Under the pieces are notes generated by a model, which had not been told where the DNA came from, did not search any database, and saw only the letters and a list, made by a program, of their open reading frames with translations. Positions 45,601-58,113 of a DNA stretch of 64,000 nucleotides are shown here, in pieces; position 1 is the stretch's first letter, and each line of letters begins with the position of its first letter. A program made the translations under genes and the position numbers. This DNA is from Panopea generosa (lineage: Eukaryota > Mollusca > Bivalvia > Adapedonta > Hiatellidae), in the NCBI GenBank assembly GCA_029582155.1, contig CM055895.1, forward strand, positions 7,622,544 through 7,686,543. Direction: 5' to 3'.

Positions 45601-47580
45601 CATCTTATTATTTATTGCTCTTTTCTCCCTCCCATTCTCCATATTAAACCAAATTAAAGAACAGAACGAATTAAACTTTTTTTTTTTAAATCTAATTTAT
45701 AAATGATTTTAATCCCATTGCAATTTGTTGTAAATGCTGGCTGATCATAACTGATTGGCTGACAGTTTGTACATATGGGAATTAAATGGGGCAATTCTCC
45801 ACGGGGTGTTGGCGATAAAGTGTACATAAATGATATGTATTGTGAAGGTTAATTGCTGACGATATTCATGAAAAACAATTATTAAATATAGACTATAACC
45901 TTTATTAAGATATAACATAACATGTTCTTTTACTTAATAAATCGATAATAATATTCAATAAAATTCATGAGAATTATTTGTTACCTTAAATAAAACGTGT
46001 TGTATTTAATTAAAATTATAGATATATCTATATTTGATATTATTCTGTTTTGTTTAACTGTATATACATATCGATATCACGCAATATAAAATCAAATAAA
46101 AATAGCAATCAAAGGCGTTTCAAACGTTAGTATCTTTTATTGCCTTGTCAGTTACTTAAAATATTGAACATGTCATTCTGCCTTTATGTATTATCATGAC
46201 ACATATTCAAGTTTCCAACACTAAAAGCTCGTACAAACAAATTGAAATATATGTGCGTTACTGTTACTGGGATTAAAATATTTTACTCGAAAAAGTAAAA
46301 ATTTTTTTATAAAACTAAGTTCAAATATCGATATTAGTTGGTATCCGATCAGGTCATAAATCGCAGAAACAAATGACTGGGCTTTTATAATTTATCCCTC
46401 AGTGTATATCATTTAGTTTTGTTTTATCATATCCTTTACAGAAGATGGTCGAATATAAAATTTAACTTTAAGAATGTTGAAAAAAGTTCAAATAAATTAA
46501 GCGCAGAACCAATGACTTGTATGTATATATACCTTTAAATTATCAAAAAGAGAAAAAAAATCTTTCTGAATTATGATTGAAATGTAAGTTAGCGTACCAA
46601 TACATAAACACGATATAAGTACGTACATTCACACACCACGCCTATTCAAAATAATAATATACGACTTTTTTGTTATAAAAAGCCGAGCAAATAATGCATT
46701 TTCAAAATAAATTGGAATCAACAAATAATTTGTCATCAAAATAATTCTTATACCATATTAAAGTACAGGAAACATACTTTTTGCATATAACGGGGACCAA
46801 GTGATTAAAAAATAGGAAAGTTAATCATACTATCCCTAGAAACACAGAATGTTAAGAATAAGAGATTTTCAATATACTTTATATAGGAAATATGGCAAAT
46901 TTATAACACCTACTTAAAATTTAATTGGAAGCTAGAAAATATTAGAATAGATAAATAATACCTTTTGTATAAGCCCTGTTATATAACATTATACTATATT
47001 TACATTATACTTTGATTGATAATGGTGTCATTTTATTTTACAAAAATACATTTTAGCACAACAAGGTAGTTTACTTTCAGTTCTTCGCTTCCAGATTTAA
47101 AAAAAAACTAGCTTCGGCAATAGTATTGGATAATTTTAGAAGTAGTTCAAAAACTTGATTAAGCAAGCACACAATTATTGTAAACTCCTTGTTGTTTGGG
47201 CAGATAATCAATAGTCTATTCTGAGAATTTGATTGACATAGTTAGCTAGATTGTATTAGGGTGTGCCGTGCCGCAAAGAAGAGCATGGCATCGTGTTTAG
47301 ATGTATTCTTTTATTATAGATTTATTCGTATACAAACACATAAAATAAAAACATAAGAAGTGCAAGAAGAGACTAATATAACAAATGGGACAATAATACA
47401 ATTTTTAACAATGTTTTGTACAAGTGCATATCCGCGGTTATAAAAGTCTCAACACATAAGAGTGAAATATTGTTTCCCACATTGTACAAAATCCTGTAAA
47501 ATTGTATTTTCATTCTATACCTCAATCTGAAAGAATTTACCAAATTAGCAAAGAAATATCAAGATCCTTAAGTTTGAAAC
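42661..47580. other. Gene-free stretch
   Basis: 4.9 kb of AT-rich DNA, with a slightly GC-richer island at 42720-43000. Short minus frames (42891-43100, 43735-43926) have no motif. No tandem, inverted or tRNA-like structures recognised. Confidence 0.45.
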
Positions 47581-47855
47581 AAATAAAACGTGAGTTCAGT
47601 GCGACTGACGAAGAAAGTTGCACTGACAGATATTCAGATTTTCTCAACGTCTAAAACGTTATGCAGAACATTTTGTCGGTTGTTTGTTTTTATCGTTGAA
47701 ATTTCTAAATTTCTTTCCTTTTTTTTAAAATCGTCAGCTTGTATTTTAAACTGTACAATATAAATTTATTGGACATGATACACTTTTACATATTGTACAG
47801 TCACGTGGTCACATCTGGAGTAAGTGAATGGCTATACACTAACGTGTATAGATTA
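47581..47855 (+). repeat. Dispersed repeat R1, copy 2
   Basis: Counterpart of 17824-18075, same orientation, ending with 'ggctatacactaacgtgtat'. Contains about 25 bp of extra T-rich DNA relative to copy 1. Confidence 0.8.
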
Positions 47856-48989
47856 ATATCAAATACGCTTATATCACATATATAAAAAAGACTTCATTCA
47901 TAGCATATTGGCATTTCTTCGCCAGACGTCGCACCGCATTCACACCGCCGACTATCAATATGTTATATCTCATATTCATACAAACACAGAGCTTCAAAAA
48001 ATCGGATACAAAACACTCGCTGACGCACAGAGCTACAAACCGTACAAGCTTGAAGTCTAAAGAAGAAAACACTAGACACACACACACATGTGTATATCAT
48101 GTATTCATTGCATTTTTGTTTGAATATCAACCTATCCTCCTCATTTAGTATTAAGTAAGCACACAAGGTATTATTATCATGTTAAAACAACATTTCAAAT
48201 CTCGACCTAAAACGTTTGATTGTGAATCTTTCTGCTTATGTCATTATGTTTTAAGGTCATATGGATTTCAGTGTTTTATCATGTCTAACGTATTGTATAT
48301 GCTTATGAAAACACTTTAACAGAATCTTGCTTCCTGCCAATATAAATGGTATGTGGTATGGACATCAGACGCAAATTACCGTTTGTCTTCTCAAGCCAGA
48401 CAACTATTAACACTAATGTGCAATATGTTCTAAAATAATTTCAACCTTGGTAAACATATTTCATAAGCATTAAGCAAAGGCAGTGGTAATGGAATGTGAA
48501 TATGTGATTCTAGAAAGAAGAAAGGAACCTTGATTGTACCTTTAAGAAAAAAATATTATCAATATTGCTCATTTGTAATATGTTTGTTTTAGATAATTTT
48601 ATTTCATAAACATTGATAACAAACATCTTGCACATATATTTAGAACAAAGACATTAATGTCATTCATTTATGCTTGAATATTGAATGATTAGTACTAGAT
48701 GTGCGTTAATACGATTGCTGAATGATTGGATTCTGGAGTGAGCCTTGCACGTAGTTTTTAGTCTTGCAAGTAGTTTAACAAATGTGTTATTCAGTATTAA
48801 CCTAATTTTTATCGTACTAAGTACTAGTTAAGCATTGATAAAAAATAACGAATGCATAGGGTTCTAGACAGACCATGGCATGTAATTTCAGAACAAATAT
48901 GTTATCATTATCATTAATAACTGAATTGTTTTAGTTGTTAGTTATCAGACAATGATAAATATGACTGGATTTCGGATTCTGGACAGAAA
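47856..48989. other. Gene-free stretch
   Basis: Three overlapping 62-72-codon frames on both strands at 47869-48166 lack motifs. A short (AC)n lies at 48075. Nothing else recognised. Confidence 0.45.
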
Positions 48990-49131
<142 letters not shown>

Positions 49132-49538
49132 GAGAACAAGTTTGTGCAAAACGTTATTAATCAATACTTTTCTATTGTATCTGAGTTTTTCATTCATAAC
49201 TATCTTAGATTGTGTGCTCATTTCTTTCTGGTGATTGTAGTGCAGCGCCACGCAATTCTTATCTCGCAGACGCATTACGTGATACGTCATATGTATTACT
49301 TTATGCTGAATTCTTGCCAGAACTATTGTCTGAGTGGCGCTGAACAAAAGTTGTAAACTCCGAATTAAAACATCAATTCAATCCTTTACATTGATCAGTA
49401 TTAATCTCAAAATCTCAATTCATTTGATATGTATCACGATAGTAACTTTTAAATAAACAGTATCAATTTTTACATACGCATAAGTTAATTAGTAATAACG
49501 AATATCTGCATTTGGTTTATTCAACCTTTTTTAACTGA
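49132..49538. other. Gene-free stretch
   Basis: AT-rich, nothing recognised. Confidence 0.45.
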
Positions 49539-49563
49539 CCCCCCCCCCCCCCCCCCACCCCCC
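49539..49563 (+). repeat. Poly-C tract
   Basis: Twenty-five bases, all C except one A. A likely place for length error in assembly or sequencing. Confidence 0.95.
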
Positions 49564-49933
49564 TTCTCACATCACTCAATCTTTTTTTGATTGGTGAATA
49601 ACTCGATAATTATTTGAATACACATTGATTATGAAATGGTGTAAAATACACACAGAAAGCGAATGACTGATATGTTCGATTTTCTATTATTCAATATTGC
49701 AATATAATTAACAGAACCAATTTATCAATAAAGAAATAACATTTATAGAACGTTAGAAAAGTGTAATCGGAATGAAAAATTAAAAACAAACCAATTAATA
49801 TATTGATGTCGAGTACAATGTACGTCATCAAATATTGAGAATTTTTTTTCAAATATGATATCCGTCTTAAAGTTTCAGAGAATGTTTTTAATAATAAAAA
49901 AGCGTCATCTATACGTTAAGTTTATAACTGTTG
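49564..49933. other. Gene-free stretch
   Basis: AT-rich, nothing recognised. Confidence 0.45.
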
Positions 49934-50768
49934 TCGTCGTGAAACTGATGCTTGATTGATCGTTGTTAAAACTGTACGAATAGAAGCTTATTGTTGTAAA
50001 ACTGATGCTGGATTGATCGTTGTTAAAACTGTACGAATTGAAGCTTATTGTCGTGAAACTGATGCTGGATTGATCTTTGTTAAAACTGTAGGAATAAAAG
50101 CTTATAGTCGTAAAACTGATGCTGGATTGATCGTCGTTAAAACTGTAGGAATAGAAGCTTATTGTCGTGAAACTGATGCTGGATTGATCTTTGTTAAAAC
50201 TGTAGGAATAGAAGCTTATAGTCGTAAAACTGATGCTGGATTGATCGTCGTTAAAACTGTAGGAATAGAAGCTTATTGTCGTGAAACTGATGCTGGATTG
50301 ATCTTTGTTAAAACTGTACGAATAGAAGCTTATATTCGCGAAACTGATACTGGATCGATCTTAGTTAAAACTGTACGTATAGAAGCTTATATTCGTGAAA
50401 CTGATGCTGGATTGATCGTCGTTAAAACTGTACGTATAGAAGCTTATATTCGTGAAACTGATGCTGGATTGATCGTCGTTAAAACTGTACGAATAGAAGC
50501 TTATATCTGTGAAACTGATGCTGGAATGATCGTCATTAAAACTGTACGAATAGAAGCTTATTGTCGTGAAACTGATGCTGGATTGATCTTTGTTAAAACT
50601 GTACGAATAGAAGCTTATATTCGTGAAACTGATACTGGATCATTCTTAGTTAAAACTGTACGAATAGAAGCTTATATTCGTGAAACTGATACTGGATCGA
50701 TCTTTGTTAAAACTGTACGAATAGAAGGTTATTGTCATGAAGCTGATGCTGGATTGATCTTTGTTAAC
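49934..50768 (+). repeat. 57-bp minisatellite, about 14 units, open in one frame
   Basis: Each 57-bp unit encodes 19 residues of the form IVVKTVRIEAYCRETDAGL. Because 57 is divisible by three, one frame stays open from 49956 to 50771 (271 codons). The first partial unit has TGA where others have GGA, and the open frame has no ATG near its beginning (it opens at a TTG; the first in-frame ATG is in unit 10). No signal peptide, splice context or flanking coding sequence is seen. Units 3-7 alternate between a YSRKTDAGLIVV and a YCRETDAGLIFV type, a 114-bp higher-order period. I favour a satellite over a gene, but it could be an exon of a repetitive protein. Confidence 0.9.
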
Positions 50769-52600
50769 TAGAAGCTTATTTTGCCCTGTATAACGTCATA
50801 TCAGTTTTAAATATACAGAAATTGTTACAAAGAATTTGAAATGGATATTCACGTACTTCCTGATTCGACCTATCAGCAATTTTTTAGCTCGAATGCGAAT
50901 TAAGCTCAACGTTAATGTGGAAAGCTCCCGAGTACACTTACTGAGTAATGTTTTTTTTTAAATATCATCAGCTCTAGCTGGGGATCGAACCCACAGCATT
51001 AACGTGAGCGGCGAATGTTTTTTATTTTTATTTTTAGTGGTCATCTTTACGTTATCGGTTTGTGATGTGAATATGTTTGATCATTATTGTTATTTTAGAC
51101 CGTTAACGGCCGACAGGTGGCACATAAAACACTATTGTGACATCAGAAAACACAAAAAAACTATATCCATCAGGAAACATGGTATACAAAAGAAGCATCC
51201 ATCACAATAGTATACTTAAGCGATAAAATACTTTCCCCTAGACTCTTTAATTTACTTGCTATATTTACAAGTATGTCAAGATTATTTATGAAACACAAAA
51301 GAGAATTCGTTTCATGAAACTATCCAGCAAAACGAATTGACATACACATGCTGATCCGACCCGATTAATTTAAATGAATAGTACAAAATTGCATGACTGC
51401 TTTCTATTGCATATGTCAGCTTTAACTTGTCAAAGAGTATGTTAAACTTAAAAATAAAAAATTAATTCATTTTCGACTTAAGATGCCTTTTTTGTTCGCC
51501 TTGAATAAATGTATAAGATCACATAGTTAATAGCATGCAGACGTCCTTTGCTATGATAAGAACACCTTTATGCTACACCGTGACTTTTCTTAGAGACTGA
51601 AATATTGTTAAACACATATACTAGTATTTTACATCGAGTTTAACACAACATTATCTGAGAAAAACAGTACATAACATATAAAAAACACCTGCTTCAACAG
51701 GGATTGGGTTAATTACTTTTGAAAGATATACACGAGTATGATTTTTTTCTTTACTTATTGAAGAAGAAAAATTAATAAAACCTTGATTTACTTCCTTCTT
51801 AATTTATATTAAGACCATGTGGCACTTTATGTGATGATTCTATGTACTTACTTAAATGATGTACTTAATTTATGTTATGATCGATAGAAAAATATGCTAC
51901 TTTTGTAAGTGCTATACATGCTGTTAATTGGAATTTTATAAACATAACGTCATGAATTATGCATTGGAGAATGGAATTTAAAAAAATCGTGAGGATTTTA
52001 ATGACCATTTTAGCTATTACATTCAATATATTAACAGTTTTATTATTCTTTTCATATTTTATCGTGAATGTGAAAATAATTCAGTATGTAGATACATATC
52101 TTTAAAATATATGATAAGAAGCTATTTGAAACTATATACTAAAGTAAATGTATTAGTTATTTAATGCATTTTTTATAATTCACAAACTTTTTTTTGACAA
52201 AAATACGAGTAAAACTCATTCCCTAAAATAAAAAATGTGCCAGCACATTTAGTTCAAACTGAGATGTGACAAAACGCATTAAATGTGTCGCCCAAATATT
52301 TTCTGATGAATCTCTTTAATTGCTAGTTTAATACAGAGTTATTGATTTAACGCGATTGTAGGGTAACTCTCTTTGCTCTACAAAATCCTATTTAATTTGG
52401 GTTAGAATATACTCAATATTATTATTTCTGCAGGTGTGTAAACATAGGCTGGCATAAAATATACATAACTATTATATGCCAGGTTCTAAAACAATGACTT
52501 ATTTAATAATGTAGCTGAATGCAATTAAGAATGTTGTTTGTTTTTTTTAAAAAAAGGGGGCATTTTGATATTTAAAAAAAACGGATAAAAAGTCATTGCG
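50769..52600. other. Gene-free stretch
   Basis: AT-rich apart from the small tRNA-like fragment at 50965-51012. A 68-codon frame at 51004-51210 with a hydrophobic start lacks an ATG. Confidence 0.45.
50965..51012 (-). mobile_element. tRNA-like SINE head fragment
   Basis: The complement reads 'gctgtgggttcgatcccca', a textbook T-arm/B-box, preceded by 'cgccgctcacgttaatg'. It resembles the head of the family E copy at 52601-52868 ('ggctggggatcgaaaccca' on the plus strand). No body is recognisable. Confidence 0.5.
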
Positions 52601-52868
52601 TTTAGCGTCGATTTCAACAATGCTTCAGTTACATGTATATCGCGATTTAAACTACTTGAAACAGTAAATTAAGCACTGCGCAGACACATGGTATGATACC
52701 CCACCCAGTCACATTATACTGTCACTGACCAGGTCCAGAACTATCCTCCTAATGCTGAGTAAAAAGCGACATGCTCCTAATACTATTCTTCAAGACTTTG
52801 CTATGTCCCGGCTGGGGATCGAAACCCATGACCCTCTGCATGCGAGGCGAAAATTCTATGACATACTT
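52601..52868 (-). mobile_element. tRNA-derived SINE, family E
   Basis: Aligns with 38321-38615 along its length: 'tttagcgt', 'tatatcgcgat', 'atgataccccac', 'aatgctgag', then the tRNA-like head (complement 'gcctcgcatgcagagggtc', B-box 'gtttcgatcccc'). Confidence 0.8.
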
Positions 52869-54227
52869 GATTTTATAAATAAGATTGTTCAAAATGTGTT
52901 TAGGTCATAATAAATTAATTGCTAGATTACCATCCCCGCCTTCCCCTAATGTTTATGTCGTCCCGACCCTTTTAATTTTCATAATATATATATATATTAT
53001 TTTATTATATATACAAAAGAATTATGTATAAAAAATTTCAAAATAAAAATAAAAAATAAAAACCTCCCGCCTTCCCCGTTTTAAAGAAAAAAATGGATGA
53101 TAATCTAGCATTTAATTTATAATGGCCTAAGTGATATCTTTATCAAAATATAACATCTTAAAGTGCGTTTTTTCTGACTGTAGAAAATATCTGAAATACT
53201 TCCTCTTTTTAAGTTCAATCATTATCACAATATGATTGCTGGTTTAATTATTTTGTAAAATTATACAAATAATCCATTAGAATACCAACCATCAAACAGC
53301 AGAAAAAATCTCAGGGGAAATTAAAGACGATTATTCAGACGAATTTTAAAAGAAGGAAATTATTTTTCAAATGAAGAAATCAAATCCTTTAGATCGTAGA
53401 CTTGGTTTGATAATTGACAATGACAATAATTCTTTGTTGGAGTGTTATAATTAACGCTGAAACGTCCGTGAAAAATGTATTCGTTTTCACATTAGCAGAA
53501 AAGAGTTTCATAAATCACATTAGCAGACAAGAAGAAAATAGCTATATTTTTTTCAAATATTTTTGTCCCACAGTAAGAGTAAAATGACATTTCAAATATT
53601 TTTAAGACAAACGAGTCTGAAATTATCTGAAATCTATAACATATTATCAATGCTACATTATCCATTATCATCTCGGCTTAAAGCAATTAAACATTTTCAA
53701 TGCAAAACGGATAACAATAGACGTTAACTCTACGCTTGCAAATTTCAAATGTCTTTTGATGCTCTGACTTATGCAAAGTCATAGAGTTTATATGTGTATA
53801 ACATCATTTGCTTTTCTCTAGATTTATTTATCTGAAATGCGTTTCACAAAAAAAACTTACGTCAAAAATCATCGTAAACGTAAACCAACTCTTATTCATA
53901 ATATCTTTAATTTTCATCCAAATGAAGCCAATCATGGAGAAAGTTACATATTTTTCAAAAAAACAATCACTTCAAATGTAGATTAAAATTTCAACACACA
54001 ACGGAAAAATTGTCAAATTGACTTATGTTATTTTGTGAAACGCATCCCGGAGCATATTTGTGATTGAGAAGTATATACATGGAACACACTTGCGGAGTTT
54101 TCTCAAATTACACCACCGTTTTGCTGTATGAAAATGGGAGCTCAATCGTCAACTGGATTTAAAGATTTGGAAAGCGTACATATCTAATTGTTCACATTAA
54201 TGTATAATGCACTTCCTTTTGTTATGT
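52869..54227. other. Gene-free stretch
   Basis: Very AT-rich, with a short (AT)n at about 52980 and A-rich runs near 53040. 'ccc.ccttccc' occurs twice (52933 and 53067). No gene recognised. Confidence 0.45.
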
Positions 54228-54533
54228 AGCAACAGCGCTAGAAAATATGAAGTAATGGCTACCCGGAGCAGTCCGAGCAGTTTTGCATGATATTTCAGCA
54301 TCCGAATTACATCTTGTCAAAATATCCACCAGGCTACTGGGTGCACTTCAGTTCGTCTATTTGTCATGCACATGTCCGTATCACTTTTCCTTGAACTGTG
54401 CAATGATGCGAATAGTTTGAAACTGAAAGTCATGTAGATTTTACCGATTAAACATTGTGCAAATACTTGACGTCGATGACGTCACTGGACTGTTCCGGGT
54501 AGCCATTATATGCCTTTTTCTAGCGCTGTTGCT
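54228..54533. mobile_element. 306-bp MITE with ~40-bp inverted ends
   Basis: The left end agcaacagcgctagaaaa and, further in, aatggctacccgg are mirrored at the right by ccgggtagccatt and ttttctagcgctgttgct. The direct repeat ATGT at 54224-54227 and 54534-54537 is a candidate 4-bp target duplication. The interior has no transposase. The superfamily is not assignable. Confidence 0.85.
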
Positions 54534-54693
54534 ATGTAACAGTATTCAATATCAAAATGAAATTTGGCAACTGCATACAGGAAATACGTTTTCTGGCAAT
54601 ACATTTTTTATTCACGTACTGTTTTAAATGTTGAAAAAATTACAAAAGTCCACGTATTTCTAGCACACCTCGTATATATATACGTTGCTTTTT

Positions 54694-55434
54694 CACAATT
54701 TCGATGGTTTGATTTCATTTTTGACAATTCTGCCTATTTGTTGCAGTGTATCACTACATTAAATAGTTCCCAGTGTCATCCAAACTTGGCAGCCATACGC
54801 CATTCCAATTACATAAAATGAAACGCGACAATTCAGCGGTCGGTATATCGAAAACTGGATACAGAGTTGTTGATAACAAATACCAATGACAAAACAATGG
54901 AACAGGAAATTTCCGCATACTTCATGGTCAACATAATATTAATTGATAAACAGCGACATACAAATAACATCACTCATACGCGACCAAACGTATTATCGAA
55001 AAGCATGCGCTGCTTAAAAATGGAAACAATATCGCGACAAATGCTACCATTTTTAAGTTGCTGGGGTATGCGTTTTACATAAATAATAAGTTTCTAACAC
55101 AAAAATACTATTTTAACTTACGTGATTCATGAAATCTGGATGCAGTTCATTTTCTAAACACAAAGATGCATCTTCCTCCCAGCGTCTACCGAAAATGATC
55201 AGGTTCTTGAACGTCTCGCACAATAATTAATTTTGTACTGTTCTACATATAGAGAAAATGCACTTCTGGAACACTGGATACATTCCCAATGGTTCTTAAA
55301 GTGCCTTGTTCCCAATTTCGGTGGTTTGATGGCATCCCTTCGTTTTTTACAATTCAGCCTATTTGTTGCAGTGTATCACTACACATCTTTAAACTGTTAT
55401 AGCTTCATTTAACAGTTCCCAAATGTCATACAAA
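54694..55434 (+). repeat. Pair of diverged direct repeats, ~95-120 bp, 620 bp apart
   Basis: 'tttgttgcagtgtatcacta' occurs at about 54737 and 55362. Similar flanks ('aatttcg.tggtttgat', 'agttccca...tgtcat') extend the match to 54694-54786 and 55313-55434. The second copy has an internal insertion. Confidence 0.7.
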
Positions 55435-56439
55435 GCAATATCACATTTTATGTATTTTCAAAAAAAAAAAAATGCCCTACCGCTTTACACAACTCTAATA
55501 TCTTTGGCGTAAGAATCTTGCAACCGTCATTTAAGGAAGGTAATTCATAAGTGAGACCTTTATTAACTTAATAAATTTTACTTTATCTCTCATCTTGATA
55601 ATGCGTGTAGGAAAGGTGCAGAGTAATTCAAAATTAGGAGAAATAGTGTTCGATTGCGATGCAGACGGGCATCGCAAATAAAACGCCGGAAACTCCTAGA
55701 AACTTAAAATCTGGCCGGTTTCTAATATCCATGAGATGGACGAAGCAGCAGATGAAATTTAACAGAGCAATTGTTGTCAAAACAAACCAAAATATTTACT
55801 TTCAGCTCAAAACTGCGTCGTTCGTGACTCCTCCAGTTCCTAAAACAAGCGTGAGTCATTTTCAAGTTACCGAAAACAACAGTTGAATAAGCTCTACATA
55901 TCCTTTAAAATAATTAAAATACATTTCTTTGAGGTATATTAATGAATAGAAAGAGAATTTTATTTTCGGGAACCATATTTCAATACCATGCTACTTTAAT
56001 CTCTATTTCTGTTTGACTTGGCTGGTGTTTCAAATATTGTAAAAACAAGACAAAATTACATGTCCAATGTTAAACTACATTACATGAACTGCTATGGTTA
56101 CTAGTTTGTAAAATATATACTAAAGTGGACTTCTCATATGTGCCTTTCTCAAATATTCACACATATTCGGAAGCTAATGTGTGTTATTGCTTAATGCGTT
56201 GTAGTTTTAACGCATGTGTAATCGGCTTACGGGAAAATGGATCATGAATGGAGTTAATTACGCTTTAAAACATATTACGCATCTAGTTTGATTTGTTAAT
56301 CGGTTACTTATCTTCTAAACGACCATTGAAGCATTCAGGAACAATTCTGATTTGCTTACTGTATCATTCATTCTCAATCATTACGGACGCACATTCACAC
56401 AAGTTTCAGAAGCTTTTTCTTCATATTCTTTCCACGTAT
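55435..56439. other. Gene-free stretch
   Basis: A 75-codon plus frame (55659-55886) of mixed composition has no recognisable domain or splice context. Otherwise AT-rich. Confidence 0.4.
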
Positions 56440-56632
56440 TGTGTTAAATGTATAACTCTATTGAGCACTATAATAGCACATTGATTGGTCAGTTGGAGTC
56501 AAAAGTTTGGATGGCGTCACAGTTTAGTATCGTCCAGTTGCTATTATTTGTTGCACAGGCATAGAATTCTCTTCTTTTTCATTGGTGGTTAAAATACATG
56601 ATTAGGGAGATATCAGGTTCTGAGACATACTG
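56440..56632 (+). repeat. Dispersed repeat R2, copy 2
   Basis: Counterpart of 30935-31115, same orientation. Confidence 0.7.
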
Positions 56633-57067
56633 CGTATCGTTAAAATGGACCAATTGCTTATTATATTAAATAGTGAACATGGTGCCTAAAGTAAATTGCC
56701 ATTTTTTTCCGAATGTAACATCTGGTGCATGGATCCCTTTAAAAGCATACAACGCAATCAAAAAGAGAATACATGAAATTCGTCTGCTCACTATAAAAAT
56801 AAACTGAACATTAACCGGAACAAACACTAAAAACAACAACACACAAACACTACAACAGTATGAATTGCGTATATTACACCTAAGAACAGATATTTTTAAT
56901 CAATACCGACTTTGACATTAAAACTGAAAACCCAATATCCTCATCGCTTTCGTGTTAGTTTTTGTATTGACTATTCCCAATTCGTTTTCAACAATCCATT
57001 GATAATATGTCATTGGTTTGAACTATCGATGTGTTTAAATGAAATGAATAACTGTTTTTTATCCAAA
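56633..57067. other. Gene-free stretch
   Basis: AT-rich, nothing recognised. Confidence 0.45.
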
Positions 57068-57083
57068 TGTATGTATGTAGGTA

Positions 57084-57136
<53 letters not shown>
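57068..57136 (+). repeat. (GT)n microsatellite with (GTAT) lead
   Basis: 'atgtatgtaggtatgtatg' runs into an uninterrupted GT run of about 23 units. Frames through it (poly Val-Cys, poly His-Thr) are artefacts. Confidence 0.98.
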
Positions 57137-57138
<2 letters not shown>

Positions 57139-57784
57139 AAATATCCGTATCAATGAAACCAGTTTTAATGTTAGCAAAATAGTAGATACATGTATGTCCA
57201 AGAAGAACTAGCATGGCAGAATATACACTATGTATATACAATAAAAAAAGTTGGTTGGTTGCCTTGGGGACAGTAATAAAGTTAAAAAGTGGCATAAAAA
57301 CAACAACAACAAACTCGAGCTAAACAAAAATTTAATCTAAGGTTTTAGAGACGAAAGTATTGACATTTAGGTAAGTCAACTGTATACATTGTTTCTATAA
57401 TATACTATTAGTGTTTTTCTTAAGTTTAGTCGCTATAACACAGGTAATTTGTTCAGAAACAGAGAAAAGGCTAAGCTTAATATAAAACTTTAACCGTCGG
57501 ACGACAACAACGACAACGGCGACGGCGACGCCGGTGCCAGAGTCATGACAACAGCATTTCGATCATTTCAAAATAACGAACTAAAAATGCAACACAGTAT
57601 TTAAAAAGTAAAAATTCATGGTAATAATTTACGTATATATATAATGACTTGGATGCGACTTCTACAAATAACTATTGGATAAACAAATGCACAAAAGCCC
57701 CAAAGTAACACACCGGTGCAAATGACCATATATTTTCGTTTTAGTTCTTTTCGTGCAAACGTTACTTTCCATATTGTTTATTTG
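57137..57784. other. Gene-free stretch
   Basis: A short GC-rich patch with 'acgacaacggcgacggcgac' lies at about 57510. Nothing else recognised. Confidence 0.45.
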
Positions 57785-58113
57785 CAGTAGAATTCTGATG
57801 AATCGAAGCCGACGGGACTGGACAAAATAATACGAATTAAGGTCTGTTCGAGCCAAGTATTGTTCAACGTCATACCGTATATGTACAAGTATTTACATTG
57901 AAATAGGAATTCGGTGGCCGGGATTAGATAAGTAGTTCGAGCTTTATGTGATGTTCGAGCCATCCGTGTTCGAGCCAAGTATTGTTCAACATCATACCAT
58001 ATATGTACATGTATTAACATGGAAATGGGAATGCGGCGGCCGGGATTAGATAAGTAATTCGAGGTGTATGTGGTGTTTGAGCCATCCGTGTTCGAGCTAA
58101 CGAAGTTCTACTA
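57785..58113. mobile_element. Degenerate pogo-like MITE with internal 122-bp duplication
   Basis: The left end 'cagtagaattctgatgaatc' and the complement of the right end ('tagtagaacttcgttagc') look like eroded inverted repeats of CAGTAGAAC type. Inside, a 122-bp unit starting 'gttcgagccaagtattgttc' is present twice (57846-57967 and 57968-58089), and a third start at 58090 forms the terminus. No clean TA duplication. Confidence 0.55.

Noticed and set aside
51004..51210. 68-codon ORF with a signal-peptide-like start
   Set aside because: Begins at GTG rather than ATG inside a tRNA-like SINE fragment; no further support.
57059..57295. His-Thr repeat ORFs
   Set aside because: Generated by the (GT)n microsatellite.
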